Origin: an uncultured Eisenbergiella sp.
GTDB lineage: Bacteria; Bacillota; Clostridia; Lachnospirales; Lachnospiraceae
DNA length: 20,455 nt
NCBI GenBank assembly: GCA_948960675.1
Contig: CARDPF010000016.1
Span: forward strand, 1-20,455
Direction of reading: 5' to 3'
The position numbers were made by a program, and so were the translations under genes. Under the pieces are notes generated by a model that searched no databases, had not been told where the DNA came from, and was given only the letters and a program-made list of their open reading frames with translations. Within the stretch, counting starts at the first letter, position 1; every line of letters begins with the position of its first letter. This document shows positions 15,889 to 20,455 of this stretch, one piece after another.

Positions 15889-15922
15889 GTGAACGCCAAA
15901 AACAAAAATTTTTGTCGTTCAC
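15889..15922. promoter_or_regulatory. Candidate operator palindrome over the minus-strand transcription start
   Basis: GTGAACG (15889-15895) and CGTTCAC (15916-15922) form a 7-base inverted repeat 20 bases apart. A perfect 14-base palindrome, ACAAAAATTTTTGT (15902-15915), lies between them. The right arm overlaps the expected start point (about 15920) of the minus-strand promoter. A regulator bound here would block transcription, or the arms could form a stem at the 5' end of the RNA. The regulator is unknown. Confidence 0.4.
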
Positions 15923-15926
15923 TATC

Positions 15927-15955
15927 ATTATATTGGGAATTGGCATTTCTGTCAA
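15927..15955 (-). promoter_or_regulatory. Consensus sigma-A promoter of the minus-strand acyltransferase
   Basis: On the minus strand TTGACA (15955-15950) is followed by exactly 17 bases and then TATAAT (15932-15927). Both hexamers match the consensus perfectly. Transcription should begin near 15920, giving a leader of about 139 nt before the ATG at 15781. This is by far the strongest promoter in the window. No comparable promoter was found on the plus strand for the gene at 15992. The best option there is TTGGCA (15940-15945) with TTATAC (15966-15971), whose 20-base spacing is poor. Confidence 0.85.
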
Positions 15956-15978
15956 ATGACAAAGGTTATACGGAATAT

Positions 15979-15985
15979 GGAAGGA
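15979..15985 (+). promoter_or_regulatory. Ribosome binding site fixing the start at 15992
   Basis: GGAAGGA is followed by six bases and then the ATG at 15992, an ideal distance. The in-frame ATGs at 15956 and 15977 lie before or against this site and lack one of their own. Confidence 0.65.
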
Positions 15986-15991
15986 AATTTC

Positions 15992-17425
15992 ATGAGAAAA
16001 AAGGCGCAGGCCGCAATTTGGGCGGCCGGGTTGGTATTTTTACTGTTGTTTTCCTATATGACAAGTCCGCTGTTTCCCTATGCCCATGGGTGGGATTCGG
16101 CGTTTTTCCAATTGGTGGGGGCGGGCATGACCAAGGGGCTTTTGCCCTACCGGGACTTTTTTGACATGAAGGGACCCTGGCTGTTTTTTTTCCAGTATAT
16201 CGGGCAGCTGTTGTGCTATGGGAAAACCGGCGTGTTTTTGGTACAGTGCGTCAATATGGGAGTTGTTTTGTGGCTGCTGGGAAAAATCTATGCAAAGTAT
16301 TATCAGGGCAGCGGGATTTGGCACAACCTGCTGGTGCTTGTGCCCTTTGGGATCCTGCTGGCAGCCACGATGGAAGGGGGGAACCTGACGGAGGAGTGGA
16401 GCCTGGCGTTTTTGTTTTTCCCCCTATACTTATCCATGGAATTTTTTGCGGAAGAAAAACGGCATCACAAGGCAGGTTATGCTTTCTGGTATGGTCTTAG
16501 CTTCGGGGTGCTTGCCTTGATTCGGATTACCAACGCGGTTTTGCTCTGCGCGGTGGTGTTTGCGGTCGCCGCCTGTCTGGCGGCAATGGGGCAGTGGAAA
16601 AACCTGGCCCAGAACGCGGCCGCTTTTATGGCCGGGACGGTAATTGCGTTTCTTGTCCCGCTGGCGGTCTTTGGCAGCTTTGGGGAAGCGGGGAACATGC
16701 TGTACTGTACCTTTGTGTTCGGATTTGTTTACGGCACGGAAGGATTTGGGTTTGGCGCGGGGACACTGTTTTTGCTGACTCTGGCCCTTCCCCTATCGGC
16801 GCTTTTTGTAAGTGGGGAGAAGAATAAGAGACTATGGCTGCTTTGGGGTGTGTATACCGCCGGAATGTGCGTTACTTTAGGAATGGGAAGCAGCACCCTG
16901 CACGATTATATGCTGCTGGCCCCCGGGGTGATGGCAGGGGTCTGGCAGCTGGACAGGCATTGGCGTAAAAAGAAGCTGCAGGGGAAAAGGGGGCTGTTGG
17001 CGGCGGCTGTCCTGCTGGTCTGTTTTGCCTACCCGCTCTACAAGCTGCCGCAGGCGGCAGGGGAGATGGCGCGCCAGGCTTTTGACCACACCGTGTGGGA
17101 ACATGCGGCGGAAACGGCGGCACATATTCCACAGGAGCAGCGGGACAGGGTGTGGGGATATGAGGTACCCATGCGGTGGTACACGATGACGGATATCATG
17201 CCCTGCAATAAATATTGCGGCTGGCAGGAGCACTACATGGAACTGGTTCCTACAATTGAAGAGGAAATCGGCCGCATGATGGAGGAAGAGCCGCCGGAAT
17301 GGATTGTGGCCAAGACCGGCGCGTCATTGGAAAATCCCATGATGCGGTGTCATTTGCAGGCCGATTATGTCGTGGTGTGTGAGAATCAGGATTTTACCCT
17401 GTACGAAAGGAGGAACCGGGGATGA
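15992..17425 (+). CDS. GT39-like (GT-C fold) membrane glycosyltransferase
   Basis: A 477-residue polytopic protein of the ArnT/PMT-like GT-C group, which transfers sugars from polyprenyl-phosphate donors on the outer face of the membrane. After the first membrane segment the loop HGWDSAFFQ (D35) is followed by YRDFFDMKGP (residues 53-62). This is the characteristic YRD-x-x-D-x-KGP motif seen in many bacterial family members. Around ten membrane segments follow, and the last 100 residues form a soluble tail. The start at 15992 is set by the GGAAGGA site, and the more upstream ATGs are rejected. It is coupled to the adenylation gene by an ATGA overlap, with AAAGGAGG (17406-17413) serving the downstream start. 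It must have its own promoter or be read from the operon to its left. Sugar and acceptor are unknown. Confidence 0.82.
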   Translation: MRKKAQAAIWAAGLVFLLLFSYMTSPLFPYAHGWDSAFFQLVGAGMTKGLLPYRDFFDMKGPWLFFFQYIGQLLCYGKTGVFLVQCVNMGVVLWLLGKIYAKYYQGSGIWHNLLVLVPFGILLAATMEGGNLTEEWSLAFLFFPLYLSMEFFAEEKRHHKAGYAFWYGLSFGVLALIRITNAVLLCAVVFAVAACLAAMGQWKNLAQNAAAFMAGTVIAFLVPLAVFGSFGEAGNMLYCTFVFGFVYGTEGFGFGAGTLFLLTLALPLSALFVSGEKNKRLWLLWGVYTAGMCVTLGMGSSTLHDYMLLAPGVMAGVWQLDRHWRKKKLQGKRGLLAAAVLLVCFAYPLYKLPQAAGEMARQAFDHTVWEHAAETAAHIPQEQRDRVWGYEVPMRWYTMTDIMPCNKYCGWQEHYMELVPTIEEEIGRMMEEEPPEWIVAKTGASLENPMMRCHLQADYVVVCENQDFTLYERRNRG

Positions 17426-18942
17426 TCACAAATGTGCTGGAATATTTGGAGGCATCCGCAAAGAGGATGCCGCAAAAGATGGCGGTAGAAGACAGCGAAA
17501 AGGCCCTGTCCTATGGGGAATTGTGCCGGCAGGCAAAACAGGTTGCGTCTTTCATCGGGACACAGGGGGATTTCCGGAACCGTCCCATCGTAGTGTCCAT
17601 TGACCGCAACGTGGAAAGCCTGGTTTTGTTTCTGGGGGTGGTTTACAGCGGCAATTTCTATGTTCCCGTTGACGATACGATGCCCAGGCAGCGGATCCGC
17701 CTGATTTTGGATACGCTTAGGCCGGTGCTGGTACTGCGCTCCGTCGGGGGACAGGCATGGGAAGGCTTTCCGACGGCGTCCTATGGGGACATCGTTTGTG
17801 GTGGGGAGATTTGCGAAGAACGGCTGGAGGCGGTGCGCAGACGGGCGCTGGACACGGATCCGCTGTATGCGATTTTCACGTCCGGCTCCACGGGAGTGCC
17901 AAAGGGGGTATTGATCAGCCACCGCAGCGTGATTGATTTGGTGGAGCAGTTTGGGAAAACCTTTCCGTTTCCCAAAGAGCCGGTGTTTGGGAACCAGGCG
18001 CCTTTTGATTTTGACGTGTCCGTGAAGGATATTTACAATGCCTTGCGTCTGGGCGGGACGGTGGAAATCATTCCCAAACAGCTGTTTTCCTTTCCGGGGC
18101 AGCTGATTCCTTATATGAATGAACGCCGGGTCAATGTGGTGATCTGGGCGGTCTCGGCCCTGCGGATTGTGGCGAATTTCAAGACATTTTCCAAGTGCCG
18201 CCCCCAATATTTGGAACTGGTGATGTTCTCCGGGGAGGTGATGCCCGTCAAGGTGCTCAATTATTGGAGGGAAAACGTGGACGGGGCGCGGCACGTGAAC
18301 CTGTACGGACCTACGGAGATCACCTGTAACTGCTCCTACTATATGGTGGACAGGCCCTTTTCCAACGACGAAAACCTGCCCATCGGGACGGCCTTTGGCA
18401 ACACGGAGGTATTTTTGCTGGATATCGAGAAAAACAGCCTGATATCCAGGGAGGAACCGGGAAGGATCGGGGAAATCTGCGTGAAGGGCACGTGTCTGGG
18501 CCTGGGCTATTATAACAATCCGGAAAAAACGGCGGAGGCCTTTGTACAAAATCCCTTAAATCCCTGGTATCCGGAGACGATTTACCGGACGGGGGACTTG
18601 GGGCAGTATGGCGGGGACGGGGAACTGTATTTTGCCGCCCGCAAGGATTTCCAAATCAAGCATATGGGACACCGGATTGAACTGGGGGAGATCGAGATAG
18701 CGGTAAACGCGCTGGATTTTATCGACACGGCGTGCTGTGTCTATGACGAGGCGAGGGAAAAGATCGTGCTTTGCTATCAGGCCAGGGAAGCCTGCGACAA
18801 AAAAATTGTGGGGGAATTGGCCAAGGCGCTGCCCAAATATATGTGGCCGAACCGCTATGCGCACTATGCGCAGATACCCATGAACAAGAACGGGAAAATG
18901 GACCGGGTTTTGCTCAAGGAAAAGCATTGTCAGGGGAAGTGA
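17422..18942 (+). CDS. Amino-acid adenylation enzyme, DltA-like ligase of uncertain specificity
   Basis: A 506-residue ANL-superfamily enzyme that should activate a carboxylic acid, probably an amino acid, with ATP and load it on a carrier protein. Core motifs are present in order: FTSGSTGVPKG (residues 152-162), FDFDVSVKDIY (195-205), NLYGPTE (293-299), YRTGDLG (388-394), FAARKDFQIKHMGHR (404-418) and NKNGKMDR with the catalytic lysine K492. Overall pattern and length match DltA (D-alanine:carrier ligase), including the substrate-amine aspartate of the FDxSVxDIY region (D198). The DltA block LFCGEVLP, whose cysteine favours D-alanine, reads MFSGEVMP here (S270). No carrier domain is fused, and no DltC-like gene is in the window. 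It lies between two membrane glycosyltransferase-like genes, suggesting aminoacylation of a surface glycan. Confidence 0.85.
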   Translation: MITNVLEYLEASAKRMPQKMAVEDSEKALSYGELCRQAKQVASFIGTQGDFRNRPIVVSIDRNVESLVLFLGVVYSGNFYVPVDDTMPRQRIRLILDTLRPVLVLRSVGGQAWEGFPTASYGDIVCGGEICEERLEAVRRRALDTDPLYAIFTSGSTGVPKGVLISHRSVIDLVEQFGKTFPFPKEPVFGNQAPFDFDVSVKDIYNALRLGGTVEIIPKQLFSFPGQLIPYMNERRVNVVIWAVSALRIVANFKTFSKCRPQYLELVMFSGEVMPVKVLNYWRENVDGARHVNLYGPTEITCNCSYYMVDRPFSNDENLPIGTAFGNTEVFLLDIEKNSLISREEPGRIGEICVKGTCLGLGYYNNPEKTAEAFVQNPLNPWYPETIYRTGDLGQYGGDGELYFAARKDFQIKHMGHRIELGEIEIAVNALDFIDTACCVYDEAREKIVLCYQAREACDKKIVGELAKALPKYMWPNRYAHYAQIPMNKNGKMDRVLLKEKHCQGK

Positions 18943-18995
18943 TGCCGGGAAAATGCAGCGGATCAGATGATTGTCCGGGCGGACGGGGAGGACGG

Positions 18996-20354
18996 ATGAA
19001 AAAGCTTTGGAAGGAAAAACAGGCGGAGATTTTCCTGCTGGCGTTTTTTGGTGTGTTTCATATTTTTATGCACACCGATTACTGGGACGACGCGTATTTT
19101 ATGAAAATCTGGAAGCAATACGGGGGGGACATGATCGCCTATACCAAAATGCGGTATGAGGTATGGTCTTCCCGGATTTTTATTGAAATGGCGCTGGCCG
19201 GGATCGCGGCGCTGCCCAATGTGGTCTGGAAAGCGGCGGACGTCGGGATGGTATTGTTGCTGTTTTGGGATCTGGAATGGCTTTTAAAAAACATATTCGG
19301 GATCGGGGACAAAAAGGCAGGCTGTCTGCTGGCGCTGTTTTTGTGCGCGTATCCGTTTTCCACCATGGCCTGTACCGGATGGATGGCTACCACCATGAAT
19401 TACCTGTGGGTGGTAAGCCTGGGACTTTACGCCGGAAACCGGATGCTTGGCGTGGTGGTAAAAGGGGAAAGGCCCTCGGCGCTGCAGACGGTATTGGCGG
19501 TACTGGCGGCATTGTATGCCGCCAGCTTTGAGAGTATGGCGGCCCTGCTTTTTGCGGCGGCCCTGCTGGCCATAGGCTGGCAGGCCGGGAAAAAGCAAAA
19601 AAAGGCCCCGGCCATGCTATGGCTGCTTTTGGCAGTGGGCGCAGGGATGCTTTTGTACATTCTGCGCTGCCCGGGCAACCAGCTGCGCCCGCTAAAAGAC
19701 GCGGATATTTGGATGCCCGAATTTTTTGAACTGCATTTTTGGGATAAAGTCCGGATGGGAACCGTTACCGCTTTTATGCATTTTGTCTCCATCCCCAGCC
19801 CGGTTTTCTTTATGGTTTCCGCCTTATGTCTGGCAGGCGTTGTATGGAAGAAGGAGAAGCGCGCATACCGGGTATTGGCGGCCTGCCCGGTGGTGCTGGA
19901 TATGGCCTGGAGCCTGTATTTTTTGGGGTGCTACCTGCGGGGGAGCCGGGTGTTTACGTATCAGGTGCCAAAGCCTTTGCTTACGGGTGGGGCGGATACT
20001 TGGGAGCAGGTTGCGCTGCTGGTGAGCCTGGCGGTATGGATCGGGACGTTTCTCACAAGCGTATACCGGATCTGCGGGCAGAAGCGGCTGTTTTTTATCA
20101 GCCTTGCGGTGCTGGCGGTGGGCTGCATTCCGGAGTTAGTGGTGGGACTGACCCCTACCGTGGTGACGTCCATGCTGCGGACGGTGATTTATCTGTATAT
20201 GTCCTTTATTCTGATCGGCGTGTGCCTGTGCAGTGAACTGCGCCCGCTTTTCGACGGGAAATGGGCGGCCCGGGCAGCGCTGTATGCCTGCCTTGGCGCA
20301 GGAATTGTACTCAATGTGCTGCAGCTGGTGCGGCATTTGCTGGTGTATGGGTGA
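18996..20354 (+). CDS. DUF6056-type polytopic membrane protein, probable GT-C-like
   Basis: A 452-residue membrane protein with about ten hydrophobic segments. After the first segment comes HTDYWDDAYF with an acidic pair (D31, D32), then RYEVWSSRIFIE (residues 53-64). This resembles the DUF6056 pattern found in polysaccharide and teichoic acid loci of Firmicutes. An acidic pair in the first external loop is also the layout of GT-C glycosyltransferases, so a transferase role is plausible but unproven. The start at 18996 follows GGGGAGG (18985-18991) and gives a basic N terminus; the longer frame upstream runs inside the adenylation gene. It begins 53 bases after that gene and is probably cotranscribed with it. 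The 53-base gap holds nothing else recognisable. Confidence 0.72.
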   Translation: MKKLWKEKQAEIFLLAFFGVFHIFMHTDYWDDAYFMKIWKQYGGDMIAYTKMRYEVWSSRIFIEMALAGIAALPNVVWKAADVGMVLLLFWDLEWLLKNIFGIGDKKAGCLLALFLCAYPFSTMACTGWMATTMNYLWVVSLGLYAGNRMLGVVVKGERPSALQTVLAVLAALYAASFESMAALLFAAALLAIGWQAGKKQKKAPAMLWLLLAVGAGMLLYILRCPGNQLRPLKDADIWMPEFFELHFWDKVRMGTVTAFMHFVSIPSPVFFMVSALCLAGVVWKKEKRAYRVLAACPVVLDMAWSLYFLGCYLRGSRVFTYQVPKPLLTGGADTWEQVALLVSLAVWIGTFLTSVYRICGQKRLFFISLAVLAVGCIPELVVGLTPTVVTSMLRTVIYLYMSFILIGVCLCSELRPLFDGKWAARAALYACLGAGIVLNVLQLVRHLLVYG

Positions 20355-20398
20355 ACTGGTTACTATTTACGGGTTTTGTGTATTTTTTTGCCGGGAAC

Positions 20399-20427
20399 TT
20401 GTAAAGGCTTGTCGAATGGTGTAGAAT
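20399..20427 (+). promoter_or_regulatory. Sigma-A-type promoter reading out of the window
   Basis: TTGTAA (20399-20404) and TAGAAT (20422-20427) are separated by exactly 17 bases, in AT-richer sequence after the last stop codon at 20354. Each hexamer differs from consensus by one or two bases. It should drive a gene beginning beyond 20455. No hairpin with a T-run separates it from the DUF6056-type gene, so read-through is also possible. Confidence 0.6.
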
Positions 20428-20455
20428 GCAATTGAGTATTTACCGCTTGAAAATT

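Noticed and set aside
15833..15955. Invertible promoter for phase variation
   Set aside because: The inverted repeats all lie on one side of the promoter and are close together. No matching repeat was found beyond the -35 element, so the promoter is not flanked by recombination sites.
17386..18549. Minus-strand open frame of 387 codons opposite the adenylation gene
   Set aside because: Although long, its translation is low-complexity basic sequence with no family motif. The plus-strand frame carries all adenylation motifs.
18943..18995. A small carrier protein gene after the adenylation enzyme
   Set aside because: The gap is only 53 bases, and no frame in the window encodes a short acidic protein with a DSL phosphopantetheine motif.

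Overview
The window reads as a surface-polysaccharide locus of a Gram-positive clostridial bacterium, most like a Lachnospiraceae-type gut Firmicute. This assignment is inference. It rests on sigma-A-type promoters, strong AGGAGG-like ribosome binding sites, moderately high GC with many G/T-rich codons, and families typical of Firmicute cell envelopes (YfhO, DltA/DltB/DltD-like, GT-D, Wzy-like). No RNA genes, CRISPR arrays or mobile elements were found, and coding density is very high.

Region 1 (124-14824, + strand) is one tightly packed run of eleven genes behind a promoter at 124-153. In order: MBOAT O-acyltransferase, SGNH/DltD-like protein, YfhO-type GT-C protein, Wzy-like polymerase, GT4 glycosyltransferase, radical SAM/SPASM enzyme, GT-D (DUF1792) glycosyltransferase, a second MBOAT, a second SGNH/DltD-like protein, a second GT4, and an acyltransferase-3 protein. 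Gaps are 2-55 bases, and several genes overlap by 4-35 bases, implying translational coupling.

Region 2 (14780-15781, - strand) is a second acyltransferase-3 gene, tail-to-tail with the operon and overlapping it by 45 bases with no terminator visible. It has a consensus promoter (TTGACA, 17 bases, TATAAT) and a leader of about 139 nt rich in inverted repeats.

Region 3 (15992-20354, + strand) holds a GT39-like membrane glycosyltransferase, an amino-acid-adenylating DltA-like enzyme and a DUF6056 membrane protein. A promoter at 20399-20427 points out of the window to a following gene.

Taken together (inference), cytoplasmic glycosyltransferases (two GT4, one GT-D) build a repeat unit and the Wzy-like protein polymerises it. 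Up to three GT-C-like membrane proteins add side sugars from lipid donors. Four membrane acyltransferases and two SGNH partners decorate it with acyl or aminoacyl groups. The DltA-like enzyme would activate an amino acid, but no DltC-type carrier lies in the window. No initiating sugar-phosphate transferase, flippase or chain-length regulator is present either, so the locus must extend beyond the window or rely on genes elsewhere. The points most worth a second look are the Cys-to-Ser change in the DltA-like specificity pocket with no carrier protein, the degenerate catalytic motif in the first DltD-like protein, the radical SAM enzyme of unknown substrate, and the structured leader of the minus-strand acyltransferase.
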